Assembly (NCBI RefSeq): GCF_009711045.1
Contig: NZ_WMJX01000006.1
Location: 62,001-126,000, forward strand
Reading direction: 5' to 3'
DNA length: 64,000 nt
From: Myroides albus
GTDB lineage: Bacteria; Bacteroidota; Bacteroidia; Flavobacteriales; Flavobacteriaceae
The notes under the pieces were generated by a model. That model was not told where the DNA came from. It searched no databases and saw only the letters and a program-made list of their open reading frames with translations. Positions within the stretch are counted from its first letter, which is position 1. Every line of letters starts with the position of its first letter. This document shows, piece by piece, positions 55,716 to 64,000 of this stretch. The position numbers and the translations under genes are program-made.

Positions 55716-55909
55716 CCAACACCCCCTTATTTTTTTACTCAATCATGTAAAAAATAATTTTCACAACCTACCACCCCCTGGTCAAAGTCAAAATATAGCA
55801 AACCAATTATAGCCTCGTACAGCTTAATTAACCCTGTATTCTCCCTTTGTTTTAATACTTAGGGATAGTGCGACTTAACTCGAAAGTAAAAAGGGCAGAA
55901 ATAAAAAAA

Positions 55910-55930
55910 GAGAAGCTAAATTAGCTTCTC
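55910..55930 (-). terminator. Terminator of the collagen-like lipoprotein gene
   Basis: GAGAAGCTAA (55910-55919) pairs with TTAGCTTCTC (55921-55930), with a T-run on the minus strand. The 55716-55909 stretch shows no gene. Confidence 0.78.
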
Positions 55931-55955
55931 CTTCTCTTACTATGTTGAATTGTAA

Positions 55956-56549
55956 TTAAAGCTTAATTACATCTTCTTCTTTAAAGTTGTATTTCTTTAC
56001 TAACTCATCGTAGCTTACTCGCTTAGATGGCACAACATGATTAGCTGACTTAATTTCTTTCGGATCATCCGCCCGAATATAAACCAGTCTAAACACAAGT
56101 CCTTTGGTAAAACTTACCTGTCCTACCTTATCGTAATTAACTAAATCGTGATCTCCTCTTGCAAATAAATCAACATTAAAAGGGCCAAAGTTATAAAAGT
56201 ACTTGATACTTGATTCTTCCTCTTTTCCATTAATGTTTAGCACAATACCGTTATACTCTCTTGGTAAAGGCGTCCATATAGGTGCATCCTTATCAACACC
56301 ATCTAAAAAGTATACAAATACAGCATCTCCTAATCCTAAATCAATAGGGTGTTCAATTCTATACTCATTACTTTGATTTGGCACCTCTTTATTCTGTATA
56401 AAATTAACATCAAACTTTTCATACACTGCAATAATACTATTACCAGGTCCTGGAGGCCCCGGAGGTCCTTGTGGTCCGTCTGAACCAGTACAACTTGTTG
56501 CAACTACTCCTCCAATGATTAATAGTGCAATACCAAAAAACTTTTTCAT
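55956..56549 (-). CDS. Lipoprotein with a short collagen-like Gly-Pro stretch
   Basis: A 197-residue putative lipoprotein: a hydrophobic signal and lipobox (VVATSC) put the lipidated cysteine at residue 20. It is directly followed by four Gly-X-Y triplets, GPQGPPGPPGPG at 25-36. The remaining 160 residues look beta-rich (IIAVYEKFDVNF, GDAVFVYFLDGVD, VGQVSFTKGLVFRLVYI) and resemble no family I can name. In flavobacteria such small collagen-like lipoproteins recur, usually unannotated. The Gly-Pro stretch is too short to form a stable triple helix by itself and may serve as a rigid spacer next to the membrane. The neighbour upstream is the DUF308 gene, 82 bases away. Confidence 0.7.
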   Translation of the reverse strand: MKKFFGIALLIIGGVVATSCTGSDGPQGPPGPPGPGNSIIAVYEKFDVNFIQNKEVPNQSNEYRIEHPIDLGLGDAVFVYFLDGVDKDAPIWTPLPREYNGIVLNINGKEEESSIKYFYNFGPFNVDLFARGDHDLVNYDKVGQVSFTKGLVFRLVYIRADDPKEIKSANHVVPSKRVSYDELVKKYNFKEEDVIKL

Positions 56550-56630
56550 AATAACTCTACATTAAAATAATAAAACGTAATGTACTACCTTTTTAGTATT
56601 AATCACTATTACCTTAGTATAAATTTAAGA

Positions 56631-57275
56631 TTACTCCTTGTGAATCGCTCTATTTATCTCTTCTTGAATTTCTTCATAGCGTTTTGCTAAATCTTCGCTA
56701 ATTCGCCCAGCGTGTTTTTTTAAGCTTCTCAATTGAAAACCATATACTAAGCTTGATACCCCTAAGAAGATAAAAGTAAAGGCCGTCCAATACACAATAG
56801 TAAATGCTCCAAAAGTAAAGTTAGCAACCATCATCACAGAGAAGATAAGACCAATTAATGCTAAAATAAAAATACCGAACCAATTCTTTGCTCCGTATTC
56901 TTTTAATTCAAATGATACAGCCATTCCTCTAAATGAACGGAACATTAAGATAATTCCAATATAGATCGGCAGGATAGCCATTGATAACTCCATCGAGTTA
57001 AGAAGTATTAACCCTAAAATAGTATCTATCACACCTCCGAATAACAACCATCCGAAGTTTTCAAGTTCATTCCTATTGACTAAGGCAAAAATAATTTCTG
57101 ATATCCCTGAAACTAAGAACAAAAAGGCAAATAGCCAAGTTAACGTAATAAAAGATGCTAATGGAGTGGAGAAAATAAAGAACCCACCTATCATAAAAAA
57201 TATACCCAAGATAACTGGTATATACCAATGTTTCACATTGCTCTTAATGTGTTTTAAAATACTTCTGTGTGCCAT
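56631..57275 (-). CDS. HdeD/DUF308 family membrane protein
   Basis: A 214-residue inner-membrane protein with six hydrophobic helices between residues 17 and 175 arranged as three pairs, the duplicated DUF308 layout of the HdeD family. The glycine-rich pair IPVILGIFFMIGGFFIFSTP is typical, as is LFGGVIDTILGLILL. A charged helical tail (RISEDLAKRYEEIQEEINRAI) follows. E. coli HdeD is tied to acid resistance, but no other acid-response gene is present here and the role is unknown. It is divergent from the lipase and upstream of the collagen-like lipoprotein on the same strand. Confidence 0.85.
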   Translation of the reverse strand: MAHRSILKHIKSNVKHWYIPVILGIFFMIGGFFIFSTPLASFITLTWLFAFLFLVSGISEIIFALVNRNELENFGWLLFGGVIDTILGLILLNSMELSMAILPIYIGIILMFRSFRGMAVSFELKEYGAKNWFGIFILALIGLIFSVMMVANFTFGAFTIVYWTAFTFIFLGVSSLVYGFQLRSLKKHAGRISEDLAKRYEEIQEEINRAIHKE

Positions 57276-57335
57276 AATATAGATTTTTGTTTAATTCCCA
57301 ATCAAATTTTATTCCCTTTACTCCATTATAAGAAG

Positions 57336-57343
57336 TAAATTTG
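57336..57343 (+). promoter_or_regulatory. -7 element of the lipase gene
   Basis: TAAATTTG matches TAnnTTTG, with a leader of about 44 bases. The -33 region is not clear. Confidence 0.45.
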
Positions 57344-57390
57344 TAATTCGAATAAGGTTATTTCTATAAATTTACTACAAAATACTATAA

Positions 57391-58482
57391 ATGAAAAAGT
57401 TATCAGCACTTATAATTTCACTTCTAAGTCTAAGTCATTTTTGCAATGCACAGCTGCTAAGCCCCCAATACGATAAACAAGAGATACTCAACAGTATTGA
57501 ATTAGCTACTGACCTACACAAAGCATATCCCAAAGACTCTTTAAAAGATCTAACGAATTACGAAAGGATTTACTCATCAAAAGATATAGGCTTAACTAAT
57601 AAGTGGTCACTGTATAAAAATGAAAAGGCGATCCACGAAATTGCAATTAGAGGTTCTGTCAACAAAGGCCTAAGCTGGATGGCCAACTACTACGCGGCAA
57701 TGATTCCAAGTACAGACAGTATAAAATTAGATGCTAATACTACAGTCCATTACAAATTATCAGAAGATTCTCGAGCAGGAGTTCATGCGGGATGGACTAT
57801 TGCCTCTTTGTATCTGATGCAAGATATCAAACCGAAATTAGACAGCTTACTTTCTCATGGACATAGGGATATTATTATTTCAGGGCATAGTCAAGGGGCT
57901 GCAATCGCCATTTTGCTTACTGCAAATTTATATCAGCAACAAAAAGATAACAAGCTTCCAAAAGATCTGAGAATAAAGACCTACGCAATCGCTGCACCTA
58001 AACCAGGTAATCTGTATTTTAGTTATCAATACGAAGCACTCACAAGGCAATGGAGTTATACAGTTATCAATACTTTAGATTGGGTACCTGAAGTACCACC
58101 TACTACGCAAATGTTAAGTGATTTTAATGCTATTAGTCCTTTTTCGGATAAAGAAACTGCCAAAATGTTTAAAGGAATTAGCTGGCCCAAAAGATGGTTT
58201 GCACAAGGCATATTCAAAGGGCTTAAAAACCCTACTAAAAAATCTGTCAAGAAGTACAACAAGTATTTAGGTGGTTTTATATTTAAACAAATCCACAAAG
58301 ATTTACCTGAACTACAAGAACCAAAGTATCTTCAAAATGCCAATTACCACAGGGTAAGCAACCCTATTATTCTTAATGGTATCCAGGATAAAGAGTATAT
58401 GAAGGCGTTTAATGAAGTTGAAAGTATCATGACGCACCACAATCCACCGGCTTATAAGTATCTTACAAATAAACAACTTTAA
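57391..58482 (+). CDS. Secreted class-3 lipase-like hydrolase
   Basis: A 363-residue alpha/beta hydrolase with a signal peptide (about 1-20, ending HFCNA). The nucleophile elbow is GHSQG with Ser167. AIRGSVNKGLSWMANY near 85 is the strand preceding the oxyanion residue. NTLDWVPEVPP supplies the likely acid (Asp near 230), and HHNPPAYKYL near the C-terminus the likely histidine. This is the fungal-type lipase 3 layout. There is no T9SS sorting domain, so it probably stays in the periplasm or is surface-bound by other means. The substrate (triacylglycerol, phospholipid or other ester) is not determined. It is monocistronic. Confidence 0.85.
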   Translation: MKKLSALIISLLSLSHFCNAQLLSPQYDKQEILNSIELATDLHKAYPKDSLKDLTNYERIYSSKDIGLTNKWSLYKNEKAIHEIAIRGSVNKGLSWMANYYAAMIPSTDSIKLDANTTVHYKLSEDSRAGVHAGWTIASLYLMQDIKPKLDSLLSHGHRDIIISGHSQGAAIAILLTANLYQQQKDNKLPKDLRIKTYAIAAPKPGNLYFSYQYEALTRQWSYTVINTLDWVPEVPPTTQMLSDFNAISPFSDKETAKMFKGISWPKRWFAQGIFKGLKNPTKKSVKKYNKYLGGFIFKQIHKDLPELQEPKYLQNANYHRVSNPIILNGIQDKEYMKAFNEVESIMTHHNPPAYKYLTNKQL

Positions 58483-58488
58483 TACAAC

Positions 58489-58518
58489 GGCTATCTTTTA
58501 ATGAGATAGCCTTTTTTT
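58489..58518 (+). terminator. Terminator of the lipase gene
   Basis: GGCTATCT (58489-58496) pairs with AGATAGCC (58504-58511), followed by a T-run of seven. A run of C follows shortly after. Confidence 0.82.
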
Positions 58519-59037
58519 GTCCCCCCCTTACTAAAAAGAATGGTCGAATAAAAAGCTTTATCTACATCAAAAAAAAAGAGACTGGTTAGGTCTCTTTTAC
58601 ACAATACAATCTTTCAATTGATTATAGTTATAGTTAGGTTAGGGTTGTTCTATGTTTAATTCTTTTTTAATCTTATTACTTGGCACAAGATACACATCTT
58701 TGTTATTTTATCAATTAAATAAAACAAACAACTATTATTTTTACATTAAACACATTAAAATAATCCACATTTCCAAACACAAACCATTTACTTACCAAGT
58801 ATTATTAATGTAAAAACAAAATTTTAACATACTGTTTGCAAAAAAAATCAACTATAAGGATATGATATTTTTTAAGATGTTACTCAGATCTAGTCTTTTT
58901 TAGAGCATCAATCCTCGTAATACTCTATTCGATCTATATTGATGGACATGTTAACTATCCAATTAATCCAAGAGAATTCCCTTTGAAAATAAAATAAGCT
59001 CAATTAAGATAATACTAATCGTTTATAGTATATATTT
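58519..59037. other. Non-coding stretch ending at an orphan terminator
   Basis: About 520 bases without a supportable gene. The longest plus-strand frames near the end are 13 and 14 codons. No exact TAnnTTTG element was found. The next terminator has no annotated gene in front of it, so a small RNA or short peptide transcript is possible. Confidence 0.35.
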
Positions 59038-59074
59038 AAAACGCCCTACTAGATCTTTAGTAGGGCGTTTTTTT
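59038..59074 (+). terminator. Orphan intrinsic terminator
   Basis: An 11-bp G-C-rich stem (59041-59051 with 59058-59068), extendable by three A-T pairs, has a 6-base loop and seven T. The gene upstream (lipase) already has its own terminator more than 500 bases earlier. Confidence 0.7.
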
Positions 59075-59252
59075 GCACACTAGATTCTGCGTAGTTTGCA
59101 ATATATAGCCAAATCATCTTTCCACAATCCACATAAGGTAAAGGTCGAAATATCTTCCGTGACACATAATACATCTTTTAACTGTTTTCTTAACCTGTTT
59201 GACACATAAAGGGTTGCCTCTACTGGTAAAACAATTAACCAAAAACCAAAAA

Positions 59253-59283
59253 AAAGCCTGTGAACATTCAGTCCACAGGCTTT
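59253..59283 (-). terminator. Terminator of icmF
   Basis: AAAGCCTGTG (59253-59262) pairs with CACAGGCTTT (59274-59283), with a T-run on the minus strand. The 59075-59252 stretch has no gene, only a GACACATAA repeat 40 bases apart. Confidence 0.8.
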
Positions 59284-59307
59284 ATATAAATAAGCGAGAA
59301 ATTAATC

Positions 59308-62300
59308 TTACATATTACGTCTGTACTGTCCTCCTACTTCAAACAACGCTGAAGTAATCTGACCTAACGAACAGACTTTAGAAGCATCCATTAATGCTTC
59401 GAATATATTGCCATTTTGAATAGCGACTTCTTGAATACGCTCTAATTGTTCTTTTACTAAAGCCTCATTAGCCTTATTCAAATTCTCTTTTGTCTTGATC
59501 TGGAATAGTTTCTCCTCTTCTGTTGCACGAATAACTTCAGCAGGAACTACCGTTGGAGATCCTTTAGAGCTCAAGAAAGTATTTACTCCAATAATAGGGA
59601 ACGTACCATTGTGTTTTAATGTTTCATAGTACAATGACTCTTCTTGGATTTTAGAACGTTGGTACATTGTCTCCATTGCTCCTAACACCCCTCCTCTTTC
59701 TGTAATTCTATCAAATTCTGCTAATACCGCAGCCTCTACTAAATCCGTTAATTCTTCAATAATAAATGATCCCTGTATTGGATTCTCATTTTTAGCCAAT
59801 CCTAGCTCTTTATTGATGATTAACTGTATTGCCATAGCTCTACGTACAGATTCTTCCGTAGGAGTCGTAATAGCCTCATCATACGCGTTAGTGTGAAGTG
59901 AATTACAGTTGTCATAGATAGCATATAACGCTTGAAGTGTAGTACGGATATCATTAAAGTCTATCTCTTGTGCATGCAATGAACGACCTGATGTCTGAAT
60001 GTGATATTTCAACATCTGAGCACGCTCATTAGCTCCATACTTATTCTTCAGTGCTTTTGCCCATATACGACGCGCTACACGTCCAATCACAGCATATTCT
60101 GGGTCAATACCATTCGAGAAGAAAAACGATAAGTTTGGCCCAAAAGCGTTGATATCCATTCCTCTGCTTAGATAATATTCTACATACGTAAACCCGTTAG
60201 CTAATGTAAATGCCAACTGCGTTATAGGATTTGCCCCTGCCTCAGCAATGTGATATCCTGAGATAGACACAGAGTAGAAGTTACGCACATTCTTTTCAAT
60301 GAAGTACTCTTGTACATCTCCCATTAAACGAAGAGCAAACTCCGTAGAGAAGATACACGTATTTTGAGCTTGATCTTCTTTTAAGATATCAGCTTGTACC
60401 GTACCACGCACTTGTGATAAGGTATTCTTTTTAATCTCTGCATATACTTCTTTTGGAAGTACCTGATCACCTGTTACTCCTAAAAGCATTAGTCCTAGAC
60501 CATCATTCCCTTCTGGTAACTCTCCATTATATCGCGGTCTCTCGACACCTTTTTTCTTATAAATAGCTTCAATCTTTGCTTCAACTTCTGCCTCTAATCC
60601 ATTCTCTTTGATATAGATTTCACATTGTTGATCAATTGCTGCATTCATAAAGAATCCCAATAACATAGGTGCTGGTCCATTAATCGTCATAGACACAGAA
60701 GTTAAAGCATGTGCAAGGTTAAACCCTGAATACAACTTCTTCGCGTCGTCTAAACAACAAATAGAAACTCCTGCATTTCCAATCTTTCCATAAATATCAG
60801 GTCGGTGTCCTGGATCATTACCATATAACGTAACTGAGTCAAATGCAGTAGACAGTCGCTTAGCAGGCATGCCTAAAGACACATAGTGAAAACGTCTATT
60901 GGTACGCTCTGGCCCTCCCTCTCCTGCAAACATACGTGTAGGATCTTCTCCCTCGCGTTTAAACGGATAAAGTCCTGAAGTAAAAGGAAACTCCCCTGGT
61001 ACATTCTCTTGTAATGACCAACGCAAGATATCCCCCCATGCCTCATACTTAGGCAGTGCAATTTTAGGAATCTGTAAATGTGATAAACTCTCTGAATGCG
61101 TAGCAATCTTAATCTCCTTATCACGCACTTTGAAAGAATACACAGGATTCTTGTATTTATTAACTTTTTGATCCCATGTCAAAATAACTTCCCAGTTATA
61201 AGGATCTAAGTTCATCTTCACCTTGTCAAATTCCTTTAAAAGAAGGTTGATGAACAATTGTGTATCAGCATCTTTAGAAACTACTGTTTCTTCTACAATT
61301 CCTGATTTATCTATTTCTGGCAATTTACCAGCTACTGTTTCTACTGTTTTAAAAATACCATATAACTTCTGAGCTACTTCCTTTTGAGAAAGGACAGTTT
61401 CGTCATATTTACGGTTATTCTCTGCTATTTCAGATAGGTAACGTGTACGGTTAGGTGGTATCACAAAGACCTTCTCACTCATCTCTTTTGTGATTTCGAA
61501 ATTAGACTTTAAGTCCGCTCCGGTCTTCTCTACCACTTTATCCATAATCGCTTTATATAAAGCATTGGTACCTGGATCGTTAAACTGAGAAGCAATTGTA
61601 CCAAACACAGGCATTTCATCTGGGTTTACATCCCATAAGTTGTGGTTGCGTTGATATTGTTTCTTTACATCTCTGATTGCATCTAATGCTCCGCGTTTAT
61701 CAAATTTATTGATTGCAACAATGTCTGCGAAGTCAAGCATATCAATTTTCTCTAACTGCGTAGCTGCTCCAAACTCTGGCGTCATAATATACAAAGAGGC
61801 ATCTGAGTGATCTAAAATTTCTGTATCTGACTGCCCAATTCCTGAAGTCTCAAGGATAATTAAATCGTAATTAGCCGCCTGAAGTACTTGAAGTGTTTCT
61901 TCAACATAACGAGATAACGCTAGGTTAGACTGACGAGTAGCTAACGAACGCATAAATACTCGAGGATTGTTAATCGAGTTCATACGGATACGATCTCCTA
62001 ACAGTGCTCCACCTGTCTTACGCTTAGACGGATCGACAGAAACTAAAGCTACTGTCTTTTCAGGGAAGTCAATCAAGAAGCGACGAACTAATTCATCTAC
62101 CATAGACGATTTACCTGCTCCCCCGGTTCCAGTAATACCTAATACTGGCGTATTCTTATGTTTCTCATGATCGTATTTAAATATTTTCAAGAAGTCTTCT
62201 TCCCTATTTTCCGCTAAAGAGATTAAGCGAGAAATCGTAGTAACATCTTTATCTGCTAAAGATTGGTAGACATCTTTTCCTTCTGGTAATTGTAAGTCCA

Positions 62301-62742
62301 TTGTAGGATAATCGGCCTTCTCTACCATATCGTTAATCATGCCTTGTAATCCCATAGCTCGTCCATCATCTGGAGAATATAAACGAGTAATACCATAGTC
62401 CATTAATTCTTTTATCTCACTAGGCAAAATTACTCCACCTCCACCTCCAACGATTCGAATATGGCCTGCTCCTTTTTCTTGTAACAGGTCATACATATAT
62501 TTAAAATACTCGTTATGACCACCTTGATATGAAGTCATTGCAATCGCATTAGCATCTTCTTGGATAGCTGTATTTACTACCTCTTCAACGCTCTTATCAT
62601 GTCCTAAGTGAATAACCTCACATCCTGTTGATTGGATAATACGACGCATTATATTAATCGCCGCATCATGGCCATCAAATAAAGCCGCCGCAGTAACTAT
62701 ACGCACCTTGTTAGTAGGCGTATAGGGTGTATTTTGTTGCAT
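59308..62742 (-). CDS. icmF: Fused isobutyryl-CoA mutase IcmF
   Basis: A 1144-residue coenzyme B12 enzyme that interconverts isobutyryl-CoA and n-butyryl-CoA, with its own GTPase chaperone. The order is diagnostic of IcmF. A B12-binding domain comes first (DGHDAA at 23-28, His25 as cobalt ligand; GGGG near 99-102). A MeaB-like G domain follows (Walker A GTGGAGKS at 205-212, [11 protein letters not shown] near 298, NKFD at 345-348). A linker leads into a C-terminal mutase barrel from about 560. Ordinary methylmalonyl-CoA mutase has the barrel first and a separate chaperone, so the fusion excludes it. The family also acts on pivalyl- or isovaleryl-type substrates in some bacteria. It is monocistronic; the start ATG at 62742 fits the family. 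Confidence 0.93.
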   Translation of the reverse strand: MQQNTPYTPTNKVRIVTAAALFDGHDAAINIMRRIIQSTGCEVIHLGHDKSVEEVVNTAIQEDANAIAMTSYQGGHNEYFKYMYDLLQEKGAGHIRIVGGGGGVILPSEIKELMDYGITRLYSPDDGRAMGLQGMINDMVEKADYPTMDLQLPEGKDVYQSLADKDVTTISRLISLAENREEDFLKIFKYDHEKHKNTPVLGITGTGGAGKSSMVDELVRRFLIDFPEKTVALVSVDPSKRKTGGALLGDRIRMNSINNPRVFMRSLATRQSNLALSRYVEETLQVLQAANYDLIILETSGIGQSDTEILDHSDASLYIMTPEFGAATQLEKIDMLDFADIVAINKFDKRGALDAIRDVKKQYQRNHNLWDVNPDEMPVFGTIASQFNDPGTNALYKAIMDKVVEKTGADLKSNFEITKEMSEKVFVIPPNRTRYLSEIAENNRKYDETVLSQKEVAQKLYGIFKTVETVAGKLPEIDKSGIVEETVVSKDADTQLFINLLLKEFDKVKMNLDPYNWEVILTWDQKVNKYKNPVYSFKVRDKEIKIATHSESLSHLQIPKIALPKYEAWGDILRWSLQENVPGEFPFTSGLYPFKREGEDPTRMFAGEGGPERTNRRFHYVSLGMPAKRLSTAFDSVTLYGNDPGHRPDIYGKIGNAGVSICCLDDAKKLYSGFNLAHALTSVSMTINGPAPMLLGFFMNAAIDQQCEIYIKENGLEAEVEAKIEAIYKKKGVERPRYNGELPEGNDGLGLMLLGVTGDQVLPKEVYAEIKKNTLSQVRGTVQADILKEDQAQNTCIFSTEFALRLMGDVQEYFIEKNVRNFYSVSISGYHIAEAGANPITQLAFTLANGFTYVEYYLSRGMDINAFGPNLSFFFSNGIDPEYAVIGRVARRIWAKALKNKYGANERAQMLKYHIQTSGRSLHAQEIDFNDIRTTLQALYAIYDNCNSLHTNAYDEAITTPTEESVRRAMAIQLIINKELGLAKNENPIQGSFIIEELTDLVEAAVLAEFDRITERGGVLGAMETMYQRSKIQEESLYYETLKHNGTFPIIGVNTFLSSKGSPTVVPAEVIRATEEEKLFQIKTKENLNKANEALVKEQLERIQEVAIQNGNIFEALMDASKVCSLGQITSALFEVGGQYRRNM

Positions 62743-62970
62743 AATTCTTATTTTATAGTTTTTGAGTAGGAAAGCAATATAGTGAAATATTCGAATATTT
62801 GGTATCTAATTTCCAAGAATAATAAATCCTCAAAAAAGACATTTAATAGAGCTACTATAGGATCTCAAAGCAGATAATACATGATAATTCCTAAAAATCA
62901 CTGCTTTGAATAATATAATTCTTTATTTGATTATGGGAAAATATAAAAAAACGATAAAAAGAAGGAATCG
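62743..62970. other. AT-rich region upstream of icmF
   Basis: About 230 bases with no gene. A minus-strand TATATTGC close to icmF is a poor match to TAnnTTTG. Confidence 0.35.
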
Positions 62971-62993
62971 TAATTCTCATAAAATGAGAATTA
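62971..62993. promoter_or_regulatory. Perfect 10-bp dyad, candidate operator
   Basis: TAATTCTCAT-AAA-ATGAGAATTA is a 10-bp perfect inverted repeat with a 3-base centre. It lies between icmF and the regulator-like gene, 133 bases before the latter's start. No T-run follows, which speaks for a protein-binding site rather than a terminator. Confidence 0.45.
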
Positions 62994-63126
62994 TATAAAT
63001 TATAACATCAAAAGTTGACGATTTATCACTATATCTAATCAATAAATTAAAAGTTGGATAATAATTGAATATAATATTTTTTTTATATACATTGTGAAAA
63101 CTTTACAACAACCAAACGACAACTTT

Positions 63127-63966
63127 ATGAAACAACAATTATTTGAAGTACTTTTCAATAAAGTAGATGACTTCATCTCCCATTTTGAAAAAGTTCCCCT
63201 TAAGAGATTTAATAATGGATTAGCATGGGAACAGTTTTATTTTTCTTATTTTTCTTCCATGACGAGTACTCTTATTCACTCTATGAATCATTTAGATTAT
63301 GTACAGTTTAATAGTTATGTCATCCAAGAAGAAAAATTAGACAATATTGGATTGACCTATAATCACAAGAACGAGTTAGTCCGCGCCATTAATTATGAGG
63401 AGAACAAGGAAAATCACAAGTTAATTACGAAATACTTACAAGATAACTTAGATAAGATAAGAACAAACAAGCAAGCAGATACTTATCAAAAAATATCTTG
63501 TAAATACGAAATAGACAATACTACTTATTTTATCACAGGTACAGCTTTTGTGGATAGCGACACGCAAAGTGTAACCATAGTCTGTTGTAGTTTAGAAATT
63601 AACGGCGAGATAACCTATAAAGAAGATGGCTATACTCCTACTTTGAACAAAGCGACATGTGAAGAAGTATATCAGGAATTTATAGCATTAGATGATTGCA
63701 GTGAAATTGCTGCACACCAAGTAGCTAAGAACCATAAGATAAGTTTAGATATACTAAACAAAGATTTTATTTACTACTATGGTGATCAAGTAATTAATTA
63801 CTGTAAGAAAGAAAGGCTTTTAAAAAGCCTTGAGTTATTGCTGTTTAGCTCCATAGATACGGAACAAATAGCAAGAAAATCAGGGTTTAAAAATTGGAAT
63901 GAGTTACTTGAAACGCTTAGTAAAATTCCAAATATTAATATGAATACACTAATTCGATATAATTAG
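63127..63966 (+). CDS. Unrecognised protein with an AraC-like C-terminal helix-turn-helix
   Basis: A 279-residue cytoplasmic protein I cannot assign to a family. The N-terminal 190 residues are mixed alpha/beta with no recognised motif. The last 60 residues (KSLELLLFSSIDTEQIARKSGFKNWNELLETLSKIPNI) look like one and a half AraC-type helix-turn-helix units, with IARKSGFKNW matching the usual IA-x2-SGF-x2 turn. It may therefore be a divergent regulator. The three cysteines at about 158-180 are not spaced like a metal site. I use the ATG at 63127; a GTG eleven codons upstream is less likely. A perfect dyad about 133 bases upstream could be its operator. Confidence 0.55.
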   Translation: MKQQLFEVLFNKVDDFISHFEKVPLKRFNNGLAWEQFYFSYFSSMTSTLIHSMNHLDYVQFNSYVIQEEKLDNIGLTYNHKNELVRAINYEENKENHKLITKYLQDNLDKIRTNKQADTYQKISCKYEIDNTTYFITGTAFVDSDTQSVTIVCCSLEINGEITYKEDGYTPTLNKATCEEVYQEFIALDDCSEIAAHQVAKNHKISLDILNKDFIYYYGDQVINYCKKERLLKSLELLLFSSIDTEQIARKSGFKNWNELLETLSKIPNINMNTLIRYN

Positions 63967-63981
63967 AAAGTACAAAAAAAA

Positions 63982-64000
63982 GGGCATCCAGTTGGATGCC
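63982..64000 (+). terminator. Terminator cut by the right edge
   Basis: GGGCATCCA (63982-63990) pairs with TGGATGCC (63993-64000), and the last stem base and T-run lie outside the window. Confidence 0.6.

Noticed and set aside
59161-59209. GACACATAA repeated 40 bases apart
   Set aside because: Two short copies without further pattern; not a CRISPR or other array.

Overview
The window is a stretch of chromosome from a low-GC member of the Bacteroidota, most probably a Flavobacteriaceae close to Myroides or Flavobacterium. Several things point there independently. Promoter -7 elements read TAnnTTTG, often with TTG or TTTG 17 to 20 bases upstream. Clear Shine-Dalgarno sequences are mostly absent. 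There is a subtilisin-like protease with a type IX secretion C-terminal sorting domain, a type III glutamine synthetase, the flavobacterial small families DUF5606 and DUF4834, and a fused IcmF-type mutase. The species cannot be settled from the window alone. No transposase, integrase, phage module, CRISPR array, rRNA or tRNA was seen, so this looks like core genome rather than an island.

Layout. At the left edge (1-80, minus strand) lies the 5' end of tmRNA (ssrA) behind a well-formed promoter. Then come a LYS1/alanine-dehydrogenase-like oxidoreductase, a YccS/FUSC membrane protein, a def - DUF5606 - mazG housekeeping run, the T9SS protease and an amino-acid permease (0.3-9.7 kb). From 10.2 to 19 kb, plus-strand genes dominate: pyrG, yidC, proC, mnmA, a FabK/nitronate-monooxygenase-like flavoprotein and acs. 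A DMT permease follows, then a DNA-repair trio in which nth and uvrA flank an ECF-like sigma factor. From 24.7 to 29.3 kb are a glycosyltransferase, a YfhO membrane protein, a DUF4834 protein and a rhodanese. A hemN-type gene with a palindromic operator candidate and a 67-residue membrane protein follow. Between 31 and 43 kb the minus strand carries an outer-membrane phospholipase, parC-parE, a YihY protein, ychF, a small acidic protein, an arginine decarboxylase next to a deoxyhypusine-synthase-like gene, and aroB.

An almost 1 kb gene-free stretch (43.24-44.2 kb) holds an unusual GC-richer element made of 11-bp units between inverted ends. Proline dehydrogenase, ung and an S24-like repressor with a replaced catalytic serine follow. 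Next is a three-gene tolC - adaptor - RND efflux operon of the heavy-metal type (47.7-53.3 kb). The right end has glnN, a lipoprotein with a short collagen-like stretch, a DUF308/HdeD protein, a secreted class-3 lipase, an orphan terminator after a non-coding stretch, icmF and an unrecognised regulator-like gene.

How the genes work together. Most are housekeeping: nucleotide synthesis and sanitation, protein maturation and insertion, tRNA thiolation, chromosome decatenation, repair and nitrogen assimilation. The adaptive parts are the RND efflux operon, polyamine synthesis from arginine, the acyl-CoA mutase, and secreted or outer-membrane hydrolases. No complete new multi-gene defence or mobile system was found. 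The best leads are the decarboxylase/DHS-like pair without an agmatinase, an endonuclease III with no Fe-S ligands, the non-cleavable S24 repressor with a dyad in its own leader, the hemN operator, and several structured non-coding elements.
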